Positions 21,401-30,732 of a stretch of 64,000 nucleotides of DNA are shown in pieces (the stretch's first letter is position 1; each line of letters begins with the position of its first letter). Under the pieces are notes generated by a model. It worked only from the letters and a program-made list of their open reading frames with translations, had not been told where the DNA came from and made no database searches. This DNA is from Sulfurimonas sp. (GTDB taxonomy: Bacteria > Campylobacterota > Campylobacteria > Campylobacterales > Sulfurimonadaceae): NCBI GenBank assembly GCA_028689055.1, contig JAQTWZ010000002.1, positions 9,503 to 73,502 on the forward strand, in the 5' to 3' direction. Made by a program: the position numbers and the translations under genes.

Positions 21401-22886
21401 TTTGTGAAAACGCAGCTAAAGGTGTGTCATCGCCCATCGAGCCGACAGCTTCTTTTCCTTCTTTATACATCGGTTCTATGACTTGTTCCACGACTTCTTG
21501 TGTAATATTGAAAAATCTTTGTCTTTGTATAAAACTCTCTTTATTAAAATCACAAGTAGTGATGTATTGCTCTTCTATATGTTCTTGAAGATAAATCATG
21601 TGCTCATTGAGCCATTTCATATATGGATTTGAACTTTTGAGATAGTCATCTATCTCATTGTTTTTGAGGATTTTTCCATATTTGAGGTCAAGACCGAGCA
21701 TCTCGCCAGACTGTAAACGTCCTCTTTCTTTTATATTGTCTTCTGGAATATCTACAACACCGTATTCGCTTGCGATGAGAAGATTATCATCTTTTGTGAT
21801 GATATATTTTGAAGGACGCAGACCATTTCTATCAAGAACACAGCCGATATAACGGCCATCTGTTACAGAAAACGCAGCAGGACCGTCCCAAGCTTCAAAA
21901 ACTGTAGAATGGAACTCATAAAATGCACGAAGCTCAGGATCCATATGTGGAGCATTTTGCCATGCTGATGGAATAACTGCACGTACAGCTTTGAAGAAAT
22001 CCACACCGTTAACGATCAAAAACTCTAAAAAGTTATCTGCACTGGCACTGTCTGATGAGTTCAACTGAAGAATAGGAAGTATTCTTTGAATCTCTTCATT
22101 TGTAAAAACTTCACTTTTAATAGACTCAGATTTTATCTCCACATTGATACGATTACCCTCGACAGAGTTTATCTCACCATTGTGTGCTACTGCGCGAAAC
22201 GGCTGGGCAAGTCTCCACTCAGGAAGTGTATTTGTAGAAAATCTTTGGTGAAAAAGTGAAAAAGAAATTTTAAAATTTTCATTTTGTAAATCTTTGTAAA
22301 ACTCTTTGATATGCGTTGGCATAATAAGACCTTTATAAGAAAGAACTTTAGAGCTCATGGAGGCGATATAAAAATCTCTCTCTTTCGTCAATTTATGCTC
22401 AGACTCTTTACGGCTTAAATATAAAAGTGCGTCAAATCTGTTTGTTGCCATAATAGAATTTGGAATAATAAAAAGTTGTACGATATGCGGTAAAGAAGCA
22501 AGCGCTTGTTTTCCAAGAGCATTGGAGTCAACCGGTACATCACGATGCAATACGACTTTGAGATCATTTGCACCACAAATCTCATCAATTATCTTCAAAT
22601 GTGCTCTATTTTTTGTAAAAACCGAAGCCACTGCAAACTGTTTTGGCAGTTCTACACCATGCTTTCCTGCTTCTTGGCGAAGAAAATCTACAGGCATAGA
22701 AAGTAAAAGACCGCTTCCATCCCCTGTTTTTCCATCTGCTGCAACCGCTCCACGGTGCATCATTCTCTCTAGCGCCGTAACAGCATCATCTAGTACCTTG
22801 TAAGACGCTTTATTATTGATATTGGCAACAAGACCAAAACCACAGTTGTCCTTAAAAGATCTCAATAAATCATGATATTCAATCAT
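18447..22886 (-). CDS. gltB: Glutamate synthase large subunit
   Basis: Class II glutaminase CGFGLVANI with short propeptide, FMN domain GEGGEDSARF, C-terminal GXGXG beta-helix domain. Confidence 0.96.
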   Translation of the reverse strand: MIEYHDLLRSFKDNCGFGLVANINNKASYKVLDDAVTALERMMHRGAVAADGKTGDGSGLLLSMPVDFLRQEAGKHGVELPKQFAVASVFTKNRAHLKIIDEICGANDLKVVLHRDVPVDSNALGKQALASLPHIVQLFIIPNSIMATNRFDALLYLSRKESEHKLTKERDFYIASMSSKVLSYKGLIMPTHIKEFYKDLQNENFKISFSLFHQRFSTNTLPEWRLAQPFRAVAHNGEINSVEGNRINVEIKSESIKSEVFTNEEIQRILPILQLNSSDSASADNFLEFLIVNGVDFFKAVRAVIPSAWQNAPHMDPELRAFYEFHSTVFEAWDGPAAFSVTDGRYIGCVLDRNGLRPSKYIITKDDNLLIASEYGVVDIPEDNIKERGRLQSGEMLGLDLKYGKILKNNEIDDYLKSSNPYMKWLNEHMIYLQEHIEEQYITTCDFNKESFIQRQRFFNITQEVVEQVIEPMYKEGKEAVGSMGDDTPLAAFSQKQRSFTDFFKQKFAQVTNPPIDPIRENVVMSLNTGFGEIHNILDEVPTHAHRLKSISPIMTSEKLEVLKSFGDKKSPRYQAYYHNSTFSTAYSGELKNALDILVENVLNAVKDNGTRIVILDDRDFSKTNKIIPMAMAVGRLNFALLKAKMRHLVSMIAVTGEIIDSHGAAILIGYGASAVYPNLLFATVVDQIEKSNTLKMSPHEAIKSVHSALNAGLLKIMSKMGIATIASYRNAGLFDILGLSHEIVEECFETSKSALSGLTYSDIDERISKNHTDAFRDNGFNKIFPLNIGGFYKFYNDQEHHDFGPAVIHAIHALSASGKKEDYDRLNSVVNKRGLKFIRDFFELKSDRKSINISEVEPKEEIFKRFASAAMSLGSISPEAHETLAIAMNRIGAQSNSGEGGEDSARFDTERNSKIKQVASGRFGVTPAYLRSAEEIQIKVAQGAKPGEGGQLPGHKVSPLIGKLRHTVPGVTLISPPPHHDIYSIEDLAQLIFDMKQVNPKAKVAVKLVSTIGVGTIAAGVAKAYADKIIISGGDGGTGAAPLTSIKFAGNPWELGLSEAHNALKANDLRRLVQLQTDGGLKTGLDVVKAALLGAESYAFGTGVLTIVGCKMLRICHVNKCSVGIATQNEKLRQEFFKGHVNQVINYFTLLAEDVRSIMAELGYATMEEMIGRVDLLKVVDDKFAQKFDFSSVLHEEEGFNTCQQPSNPPFDDNAFEYDVLKEAMNAIKHPEHPIRISREITNLHRSFGALVSGEIAQYYGDTGLKADTIKIQLQGIAGQALGAFLINGVSIYLKGVANDYIGKGMHGGKIIVTSQNEGERFSAGGNTCLYGATGGKLYISGCVGERYAVRNSGAISIVEGTGDNACEYMTGGIVAILGRTGINFGAGMTGGVAFVYDEDHSFVENVNRELVEAIRIDTDEGADARHLLKRLLKDYVVETQSKKGKELLENFRVEVRNFWLVRPKNLTKLPLNLEKGD

Positions 22887-23111
22887 TTCAACTCCCAATT
22901 TCTATGAATGTCTAATACTATCTAAAAATAATTTAGATAACAATCCCTTAGCAAAAAATGCAAACTTTTTATAAATTTAATCTCTTTTTAAAGAAACTTA
23001 GTCTATTTAGAGATAAGTGCTTGTATTGTACAGTTTAAAGGTTTAAAAAAGTATAATGGCGTTAGTATTTTTTTAAAAATATTTACAATTTGTGTAGTTA
23101 GGAAGCAGTTT

Positions 23112-23732
23112 ATGGAAGGTTATATCATAAATCTCAACAAAGTCAAAGACGAAGATTTGATAGTCACAATACTATCAAAGGGTAACTTAGAGACTCTTTA
23201 CAGATTCTATGGAGCAAGACATGGAGTCATAAATCTTGGCTTTAAAATAGATTATGAGATAGAACCTTCTGCAAAATCAAATATAGCTAGACTCAAAGAT
23301 GTTATCCATGTTGGCTTTAAATGGATCAATGATTATAAACTGTTGCGGCTTTGGCAAGACTACACTTCTCTTTTTTATAAACATCTCAAAGATGCCGAAG
23401 AACTTGGAGATTTTTATTTTGAACTTGTCAATAATGCCTCAAAAGACTGGAATAAACAAAATCCAAAACGCATCGCCATTGAGAGTTATGTCAAATTGCT
23501 CGAACATGAGGGAAGACTTCATACGGAAAATGTATGTTTTTTATGTTCACAAAAGATAAAAAAGAGTGAATTAACACTCTTAAGAGCCTATCTTCCTGCT
23601 CATGACACTTGTGCAAAAGCTCCCCACATGAGCGCTCATGGAGTTTGGGAACTTTTTACAAACAAATCAACACTTTTTTTGAGTGATGAAGAGGTTGATA
23701 GATTGTGGAATATTTTACTTCAAGGGCTTTAG
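23112..23732 (+). CDS. recO: DNA repair protein RecO
   Basis: MEGYIINLNKVKDEDLIVTILSKGNLETLYRFYGARHG; CFLCSQKI; length. Confidence 0.85.
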   Translation: MEGYIINLNKVKDEDLIVTILSKGNLETLYRFYGARHGVINLGFKIDYEIEPSAKSNIARLKDVIHVGFKWINDYKLLRLWQDYTSLFYKHLKDAEELGDFYFELVNNASKDWNKQNPKRIAIESYVKLLEHEGRLHTENVCFLCSQKIKKSELTLLRAYLPAHDTCAKAPHMSAHGVWELFTNKSTLFLSDEEVDRLWNILLQGL

Positions 23733-23761
23733 AAAAAAGTCCGTTTTACTTGCGTCTAGCC

Positions 23762-24313
23762 CTATTTTTTAGCCACTAAAGAAGCGATTTTCACCTTCTC
23801 ACCGCGAAGATTGACATCATCTCTCTCTTCATAATAGAGAATATCCAAACCGATAAATGCGTGTAAAAGCTCATTTTTTCTTAGTAGATAATCCAGATTC
23901 ATTGTCTCATGTTTATAATCTCCATGAGCAACGATAAAAGTCTCAAACACAATAATCCCGCCTTCTTTAAGCGCATCTTTCATCTGAGAAACAAGACGAC
24001 GGTTGAGATAGTTAATATTGACAATAAGATCATATTTTTTAGGTGTGATATTGTATTTGTCCAAATCAGCTTCTATCTTCTTGATAGTAGAACTATTTTT
24101 CACTTTTGAGAGCGCATAATCCGAAAAGTCCACAGCATCAACAACAAAGCCTTTATCTGCCAAAAAGTGTGCGTTTCTTCCTGTTCCACAAGCGATATCA
24201 AGTGCTTGACCTACAACTGCGTTTACTACATATTTTTCCAAAATATGAGAAGTGCCCTCAGGCATAGGAAATTCCAAATACTTTTTATTCCATTTTTCTT
24301 TATCTTCGAACAT
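23762..24313 (-). CDS. SAM-dependent methyltransferase (TehB-like)
   Basis: GQALDIACGTGRNAHFLADKGFVVDAVDFSDYAL. Confidence 0.85.
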   Translation of the reverse strand: MFEDKEKWNKKYLEFPMPEGTSHILEKYVVNAVVGQALDIACGTGRNAHFLADKGFVVDAVDFSDYALSKVKNSSTIKKIEADLDKYNITPKKYDLIVNINYLNRRLVSQMKDALKEGGIIVFETFIVAHGDYKHETMNLDYLLRKNELLHAFIGLDILYYEERDDVNLRGEKVKIASLVAKK

Positions 24314-24348
24314 TTCTCATCCTTTTTTAGACTTTTTTAGACTTTTGT

Positions 24349-25485
24349 TTAAGAAAGTCTGTTTTTATAATCTTCATATCCAAAATCCTTGATAACATCA
24401 AGTTTGCCATTTTTTCTATAAATAGCCAACGAGGGTAATTTTATACCATTAAATGTTGTATTTTTAACAAAAGTGTAGTGGATCTGATCTTCAAAGATGA
24501 CTTTGTCACCTACTTGAAGCGGTGCATCAAAAGAGTAGTCGCCCATGATATCTCCTGCTAAACAGGTATTGCCGCCGAACCTATAAGTATAATCCTTTTC
24601 TCCCGCTTCACCTGAGCCGCGAACCATCGCACGGTATGGCATCGCGAGCGTGTCCGGCATATGCGCTTCTGCGGAAGTGTCAAGTATAGCTACATTGATA
24701 CCGTTATGAAATGTATCAAGCACGGTTGCGACAAGCGTTCCTGTCTGCCAGCCTACGGCTTCACCCGGTTCGAGATAGACATCAACATCATATTTTGCTT
24801 TGAAGTTTTGTATCACTTCTATCAGTCTCTCCACGTCATAACCTTCTTTGGTGATATGGTGTCCTCCACCGAAGTTGATATATTTAAGCCCTTTAAAATA
24901 CTTGGAAAACTTTTCTTCAAAAGCATCCAAAACAGCTTCGAGCGCATCTACATTTTGCTCACAAAGTGCATGAAAGTTGAGACCGTCTATGTATTTCAAA
25001 ACGCCTTCATCAAAGTTTGCAAGTGTCGTGCCCAAACGAGAGTAGATACCGCAAGGATTGTAAATATCTTTTGGTGAAGCTGAATACTCAGGATTGATAC
25101 GAAGCGATATTTTGATATTTGGATTGATATCTTTGACTCTCTCTACATATTTGAAAAGCTGATTTGGTGAGTTAAAGACGATGTCATCAGAGATTGTCGC
25201 TATTTCGTCTATCTCTTCATCTTTAAACGCAGGAGAGTATGTATGGACTTCACCCTTAAAATATTGTCTTGCCAAAAGTGCTTCATGAAGGCCGCTTGCC
25301 GTACATCCTTTGAGGTATTTTTCTACCAAAGGAAAAGTACTCCACATAGCAAAACCTTTGAGTGCAAGGATGATTTTTGCCCCGCTTTTGTTTTGTACAT
25401 ACTCAAAAAGCTTGAGATTTTTTTCCAATAGTTCTTCTTCGCAGATATAACATGGCGTTTCTACTGCATCAAAATTGTGCATCAT
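24349..25485 (-). CDS. nspC: Carboxynorspermidine decarboxylase
   Basis: PLP fold III decarboxylase: LALKGFAMWS, NPYMP-like, INFGGGHHIT, EPGEAVGWQTG, CLAGDIMGDY. Confidence 0.92.
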   Translation of the reverse strand: MMHNFDAVETPCYICEEELLEKNLKLFEYVQNKSGAKIILALKGFAMWSTFPLVEKYLKGCTASGLHEALLARQYFKGEVHTYSPAFKDEEIDEIATISDDIVFNSPNQLFKYVERVKDINPNIKISLRINPEYSASPKDIYNPCGIYSRLGTTLANFDEGVLKYIDGLNFHALCEQNVDALEAVLDAFEEKFSKYFKGLKYINFGGGHHITKEGYDVERLIEVIQNFKAKYDVDVYLEPGEAVGWQTGTLVATVLDTFHNGINVAILDTSAEAHMPDTLAMPYRAMVRGSGEAGEKDYTYRFGGNTCLAGDIMGDYSFDAPLQVGDKVIFEDQIHYTFVKNTTFNGIKLPSLAIYRKNGKLDVIKDFGYEDYKNRLS

Positions 25486-25493
25486 CTTCTTTT

Positions 25494-26333
25494 TTACCTC
25501 TTGTCTGAATTTTGTAAATATGTTTGTTTTATGCGTTTTGCAACACTTTCAAAATAGTGCTCATCAAGCCCCATAAGTGAAACTAAATGGCTTGCTTTTT
25601 GGATAGACTCGACTGAGAGTATCTCTTTTACATTGATAGCCGTACGTATAACATCTAAAATCTCGATATATTCTTGAAGTTTTTCAGAATAATCTCGCTC
25701 ATAATCCAGCCCTTTGAGCATCTGCACATAAAGCGGTTCCATATCCCAATGATCAAAAAGCAAAGCGCTGAGATAGTATGAAGATGTCCCGCATACCGAG
25801 TCTTCGTAAGTCACGATATCGGTACAAAACGCAAGACCTTCTTTGAACTCTTTTATCTTGCCTTCTTGCGTAACAACCTTAGCCAAGATAAGTTTTCCTA
25901 TCTCCATCAAAAGCGCAAGCGGTGCTAGAAATTGCGCCCGTTTTATATCTGTTTTTGAGTACCACTGTGTAAGTAAAGCGCTTTGAAGATGACAAATATC
26001 ATTAAACAAATCATTAGATATATTGTAAGCTCGCAGATTTGCGACGAGTTTTTCATGCATAGCATAACGGATTACAAGCGCATAAATCGTTTGTGTTCCA
26101 AAAAGTGTCACTGCTTGGGAGACGGAAGTGATTTGTCTGTAAAAACCATACGCTGGAGCATTAATCATCTTGAGCACATTTGCGCTCAAAAGGACATCAG
26201 ATTCTATGATTTTTATAAGCCGAACAACATTGACATTATGCGCACCTTCTGCGTAGAGCCTTTGGATCAAAACGGCAGACTCAGACAGAGGCGGCAGAGT
26301 CTCTATAGTGTTTACGAGGCTTTTGAAATCCAT
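25494..26333 (-). CDS. HDOD domain protein
   Basis: LPPLSESAVLIQRL, ANVLKMINAPAYGFYRQITSVSQAVTLFG. Confidence 0.82.
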   Translation of the reverse strand: MDFKSLVNTIETLPPLSESAVLIQRLYAEGAHNVNVVRLIKIIESDVLLSANVLKMINAPAYGFYRQITSVSQAVTLFGTQTIYALVIRYAMHEKLVANLRAYNISNDLFNDICHLQSALLTQWYSKTDIKRAQFLAPLALLMEIGKLILAKVVTQEGKIKEFKEGLAFCTDIVTYEDSVCGTSSYYLSALLFDHWDMEPLYVQMLKGLDYERDYSEKLQEYIEILDVIRTAINVKEILSVESIQKASHLVSLMGLDEHYFESVAKRIKQTYLQNSDKR

Positions 26334-26347
26334 CTGTTTTTAAAAGA

Positions 26348-27526
26348 TTAGAGCTCTTTTATCTGCCAAGGAAGACCTTGTGTATTCATCTCTTCCATAA
26401 ACGCATCAGGATCCATTTGTTCCATATTAAATACCCCTACTCCGCTCCAAATACCTTTGAGCATAAGTTTCGCGCCTATCATCGCCGGAACACCTGTCGT
26501 ATAGGAAACACCCTGAGAATTTGTCTCTTTGTAGCACTCTTCGTGGTCTTTTACTTGATAGATATAGATTTTTTTCTTCACACCGTCTTTGAGACCCTCA
26601 GCCACGATACCGATGTTTGTTTTGCCTTTGGTACGAGGACCGAGTGATGCAGGATCAGGAAGTAATGTTTTTAAGAACTCCATTGGAACTATTTTCATTC
26701 CTTTGTGTTCTACCTCTTCTATACCCAACATACCGACATTTTCCAAACATTTCATATGCGTCAAATAGCTTTGTCCAAAAGTCATAAAAAATCTGATGCG
26801 TTTGAGACCTTTGATATTTTGTACAAGTGACTCCATCTCTTCATGATAGAGCAAATAGGAGTCTTTTGGACCGACTTCAGGATAATCCCAAACCTGCATA
26901 ATTTCCATAGGTTCTGTCTCTATCCACTTGCCATTTTCCCAGTAACGCCCTTTTGCGGAGACTTCTCTGAGATTTATTTCAGGGTTGAAGTTTGTTGCAA
27001 ACGGATATCCATGATCACCTGCGTTACAGTCAAGAATATCGATAGTATGGATCTCATCAAAATAGTGCTTTTGCGCATAAGCACAAAAAACATTTGTAGC
27101 ACCCGGATCAAATCCAGAACCAAGAAGCCCCATAATACCAGCTTCTTTAAACGCAGCATCTCTCTCCCATTGAAGTTTATACTCAAACTTCGCTTCATCA
27201 GGATGCTCATAATTTGCAGTATCAAGATAAGGTGTTTTTGTAGCGATACACGCGTCCATGATTGTAAGGTCTTGATAAGGCAGTGCCACATTTATGACGA
27301 TACTTGGCTTACAAGACTCTATAAGTTTTATAAGCGCCTCAGTATTATCCGCATCTACGGATACAGTCTCAATCGCTGCGTTTGGCAACTCATCTCTGAT
27401 GGCATCACATTTGCTTTTTGTTCTGCTTGCCAAAACGATTTTTCCAAACACATCTGCGTTTTGTACACATTTATAGACAACCACACGACTTACTCCACCT
27501 GCACCGATAATCAACGTCGTTTTCAT
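26348..27526 (-). CDS. Saccharopine dehydrogenase family, probable carboxynorspermidine synthase
   Basis: TTLIIGAGGVSRVVVYKCVQN; TANYEHPDEAKFEYKLQW; GSGFDPGATNVFCAYAQKH; near nspC. Confidence 0.9.
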   Translation of the reverse strand: MKTTLIIGAGGVSRVVVYKCVQNADVFGKIVLASRTKSKCDAIRDELPNAAIETVSVDADNTEALIKLIESCKPSIVINVALPYQDLTIMDACIATKTPYLDTANYEHPDEAKFEYKLQWERDAAFKEAGIMGLLGSGFDPGATNVFCAYAQKHYFDEIHTIDILDCNAGDHGYPFATNFNPEINLREVSAKGRYWENGKWIETEPMEIMQVWDYPEVGPKDSYLLYHEEMESLVQNIKGLKRIRFFMTFGQSYLTHMKCLENVGMLGIEEVEHKGMKIVPMEFLKTLLPDPASLGPRTKGKTNIGIVAEGLKDGVKKKIYIYQVKDHEECYKETNSQGVSYTTGVPAMIGAKLMLKGIWSGVGVFNMEQMDPDAFMEEMNTQGLPWQIKEL

Positions 27527-27640
27527 GAAAACTCTCTCCTAAAATAAATTATAAATATACATTCTTTCGAAATTGTAGCAACTCTAAGATATACACAAGC
27601 TGATAATAGCAAAAAATTGTCACCAAAATATTACTGCGTT

Positions 27641-28036
27641 TTATACTAAATCAAACGCAACCAGCAAAACACTTATCCAGATAAGCGCTGTCACGATAAG
27701 GCTCAAAAGAACCATAGTAGCACCCACATCTTTTGCCTGTTTGGCGAGGATATGATACTCTTTTGTGACAAGGTCAACAACTCTCTCGATAGCAGAATTG
27801 GCAACCTCTGCCAACACTGGAATAAAAAGTGACAAAAATAAAATACTCGAATGGGCAAAAGTTATAGGGAGATTCCATGCGACGACACCCATTACAAAAA
27901 GCATCAAAAGCTGCCATTTGAAGGATGTTTCATTTTTGACTATATCCACAAAACCTTCCACGGCGTACATCCCGTTTCTAAAAAGTGAGTGTTTTGGTTT
28001 ATTGAGTTTCATCTTGTTTCCTTGGTCATTTTTCAT
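27641..28036 (-). CDS. dgkA: Diacylglycerol kinase
   Basis: FLSLFIPVLAEVANSAIERVVDLVTKEYHILAKQAKDVGATMVLLSL. Confidence 0.92.
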   Translation of the reverse strand: MKNDQGNKMKLNKPKHSLFRNGMYAVEGFVDIVKNETSFKWQLLMLFVMGVVAWNLPITFAHSSILFLSLFIPVLAEVANSAIERVVDLVTKEYHILAKQAKDVGATMVLLSLIVTALIWISVLLVAFDLV

Positions 28037-29855
28037 TCTCTTTTTTCATTTTTGCAATTATATCGCGTAGCTCATGTGCTTTAGTCTCTTTTGGCAGCGG
28101 TTCTCCAAAATGCACTGATATTTCTCTTTTTTTGTAAAATCTTTTGTCGGTTTTTTTCTTATATTTTGAAAATAAACTTCCAAAGATTCCATTGATATAA
28201 AAAGGAACGATCACCCCGTCATAATTTTGCGGAATCAGTTCATATCCTCTGTAGAATGTTCCCAATTCTCCATCTTTGCTTATTGCACCTTCTGGAAAAA
28301 CAGCTACCATGTTGTTGTGTTTGAGTCTTTCAAATGCCTCTTTAAAGGCTTCATTTGAGGCTTTTTTAGAAACAGGGATAGTTTCACCTTTTGTAAAAAA
28401 ATGACGAAAAAACTTCCAGTTATGGATACCTTTGTCCATCATAAAATTGATGCGTTTTTCAAAAGGCAACTGAAGAATAACCCAATCCAGCCAACTTACA
28501 TGGTTTCCTAAAAAAAGTATCGCGCCCTCAGTTGGAATATTTTCAAGTCCGCTATAGCTATATCGATGTCGCGTTTTGCCGATAAGCTCCATCACAGCCC
28601 AAAAAGTCATCACAAGATAACGTTTGAAAACCATACGCACAAGAAAAACACCGACAAAACCCATGAGATAAAAAAGAACCTCCGCATTCATACCGAAGTA
28701 GGCGAACAGTGTCGTGAGTATCAAAAACGCAATCATAAAAATGTTTTGTATGAAGTTACCGCCGGCTAAAATAGTTCCCAAATGGACATTTGGAGAGAGA
28801 AACTGTATGTGTGCGTTGAGCGGTACGAGTATAAACGCAGAAAATATCCCAAAGAGCATAAACATCAACGCCATAAGCATTAATGAAGTGTTTAAGGGAA
28901 TCAAAAAAACGATGATTGTAATCCCAAATGCACCGATAGCGACAAGACCTGTATTGATGTAGTATTTTGAAAAAGAAGCAGCTAAAAATGAACCTGCGAC
29001 GATACCAATACCCGCAAGTGCCATGACACCTTGTACATAAATGGTGTTGGTAATACCAAGTTCGCTTTTTGCATATTCTCCGAATATAGCCAGTACGACT
29101 TGTGATATAGACCAAAAAAGACTCAAAGCGATGATGGCTTCAAATATCTCTTTTTTTCTTCTGAGAATTTTCAGATTTTTAAAGAGGTACACACCATTTA
29201 GATATTTTTTAATATCAAATTTTCTTTGGCTTGTTTCAACTATTTTTGTCGGTAATTTTGAAGCCAAAAACCACTCCAAAACAGAGCTCAAGACCAAAAG
29301 CCAACCCAGTGGTGCAATAGCTTGAAGTATCTGCTCTTTTGTCTGTAACTCTTCGCTATAGAGACCCTCAAAAAGTATCGTATAAAAGATAATACCACCA
29401 AGAATAGCCACGGTTGTGACCGCTTGCGCAGCTCCATTGCCAAAACTTATGTATTTTATACCGACGAGTTCTTTGATATAGCCATATTTCGAAGGACCAT
29501 AGATAGCGCTTTGGAGTGCTAATAAAAAAGTCATAGCAAACGCAGCATAAAACATACCGTGATAATAAGAATAAGTGATGCCAAGAGTGATAAAAATAGC
29601 AAAAACAGAAGAGTATTCGAGGATCTTATTTTTGGCAAATCTATCCGCCAAAAAACCTGAGGGAGAGAACATGAGCACAAAAGGCAAGAGAATAAGGGCG
29701 TTGACAAGAGCCGTCAAAATAATCTGCAACTCACCGTCATAGATTTTAAAAACCGTATTTTGGATGATAATCTTATGACCCAAATCTGTAAAGGCATTTA
29801 AAAAAACTACTAAAAGATAGTTGATAACCCCTACAAGTGCAAACATTTGTTTCAT
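28026..29855 (-). CDS. MFS transporter (LplT-like) fused to 1-acyl-glycerol-phosphate acyltransferase (PlsC-like)
   Basis: N-terminal MFS; C-terminal LGNHVSWLDWVIL (HX4D) and FPEGAISKDGELGTFYRGYELI. Confidence 0.88.
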   Translation of the reverse strand: MKQMFALVGVINYLLVVFLNAFTDLGHKIIIQNTVFKIYDGELQIILTALVNALILLPFVLMFSPSGFLADRFAKNKILEYSSVFAIFITLGITYSYYHGMFYAAFAMTFLLALQSAIYGPSKYGYIKELVGIKYISFGNGAAQAVTTVAILGGIIFYTILFEGLYSEELQTKEQILQAIAPLGWLLVLSSVLEWFLASKLPTKIVETSQRKFDIKKYLNGVYLFKNLKILRRKKEIFEAIIALSLFWSISQVVLAIFGEYAKSELGITNTIYVQGVMALAGIGIVAGSFLAASFSKYYINTGLVAIGAFGITIIVFLIPLNTSLMLMALMFMLFGIFSAFILVPLNAHIQFLSPNVHLGTILAGGNFIQNIFMIAFLILTTLFAYFGMNAEVLFYLMGFVGVFLVRMVFKRYLVMTFWAVMELIGKTRHRYSYSGLENIPTEGAILFLGNHVSWLDWVILQLPFEKRINFMMDKGIHNWKFFRHFFTKGETIPVSKKASNEAFKEAFERLKHNNMVAVFPEGAISKDGELGTFYRGYELIPQNYDGVIVPFYINGIFGSLFSKYKKKTDKRFYKKREISVHFGEPLPKETKAHELRDIIAKMKKENEK

Positions 29856-30599
29856 CTATGCTTCGTCTGATCCAACGAATGTTGTACTCCACCCTTCATA
29901 ATATCCGCGTTCAAGTTTCACTTTTTCAAAAAGTTCTTCAACAACTTTTTTTACTTCATCGTATGTCACTGCATGCTCTTTTACTAAAGCTACACCATGC
30001 TCAAACTCTTCGCTGCTGATATCATCTTTGAAAGAAAACCCTTCAATATCGAGTGTATTTAAAAACCTGTTTTTCTGAGTAGGCGTTTCAAAAGAGATAT
30101 AGTGTTCCACTTCGCGTTTTGCAGAGAGATCGTCTCCCTCTTCTTCCAAAAGAAAGATGACTTTTGCACTTTGGATATGTGTGAGCTCGAGTGTATTTGG
30201 ACACAATTGTAAATCATAAAAATTCCATTTCGGATCTTTGACGACATTACTTTCATAGCTATAACCACTCTTTTTGAGTATCGCTGTAACCATAGCGTCG
30301 AGTTCTTTTGAGGTACTCGCGTAAAAGTACAACTCACTCCAACCATCTACGATTCTAGCACCAACATATTTCACTCTTCCTTCATGCTCAAGCGCAATGA
30401 TAAGAGACTCTTTAAACTCCAAAAACTCTTCAAAACCCTCTTTACTCTCATCAAAACTGTCAAATTTGATAAAAACACTAAAGAGCCAGATATTGGACTC
30501 TCTTTGTTCATCTGCTTCTAAATCTACTTCGATGTGAATGAGGCTTCCATCGTCTATTCTGTCAAAAATTTCTCTCATATTTCTCTTCATTTTTTTCAA
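29856..30599 (-). CDS. DUF695 + RraB-like domain protein
   Basis: N-terminal DUF695-like; C-terminal LEEEGDDLSAKREVEHYISFETPTQKNRFLNTLDIEGF resembles RraB. Confidence 0.65.
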   Translation of the reverse strand: MKKMKRNMREIFDRIDDGSLIHIEVDLEADEQRESNIWLFSVFIKFDSFDESKEGFEEFLEFKESLIIALEHEGRVKYVGARIVDGWSELYFYASTSKELDAMVTAILKKSGYSYESNVVKDPKWNFYDLQLCPNTLELTHIQSAKVIFLLEEEGDDLSAKREVEHYISFETPTQKNRFLNTLDIEGFSFKDDISSEEFEHGVALVKEHAVTYDEVKKVVEELFEKVKLERGYYEGWSTTFVGSDEA

Positions 30600-30647
30600 A
30601 ATTATATCTAAATTCTTATTTTATATTGAGATTGATTATTAAAACTA

Positions 30648-30676
30648 TTGACATTTAAAAATAAATTGATTACAAT
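30648..30676 (+). promoter_or_regulatory. Sigma-70 promoter for porin/FMN-binding cluster
   Basis: TTGACA (30648-30653), 17-nt spacer, TACAAT (30671-30676). Confidence 0.75.
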
Positions 30677-30695
30677 TCTCAAAATTTAAAACAGT

Positions 30696-30714
30696 TATGA
30701 TAATAAGTATCATA
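30696..30714. promoter_or_regulatory. Fur-box-like operator
   Basis: Perfect interrupted palindrome TATGATA-ATAAG-TATCATA between promoter and RBS; resembles GATAATGATwATCATTATC. Confidence 0.6.
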
Positions 30715-30732
30715 ATAATAAAGGAAACTAAA

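Noticed and set aside
26843-27547. 234-aa plus-strand ORF
   Set aside because: Entirely antisense to the saccharopine dehydrogenase-family gene; no recognisable motif.
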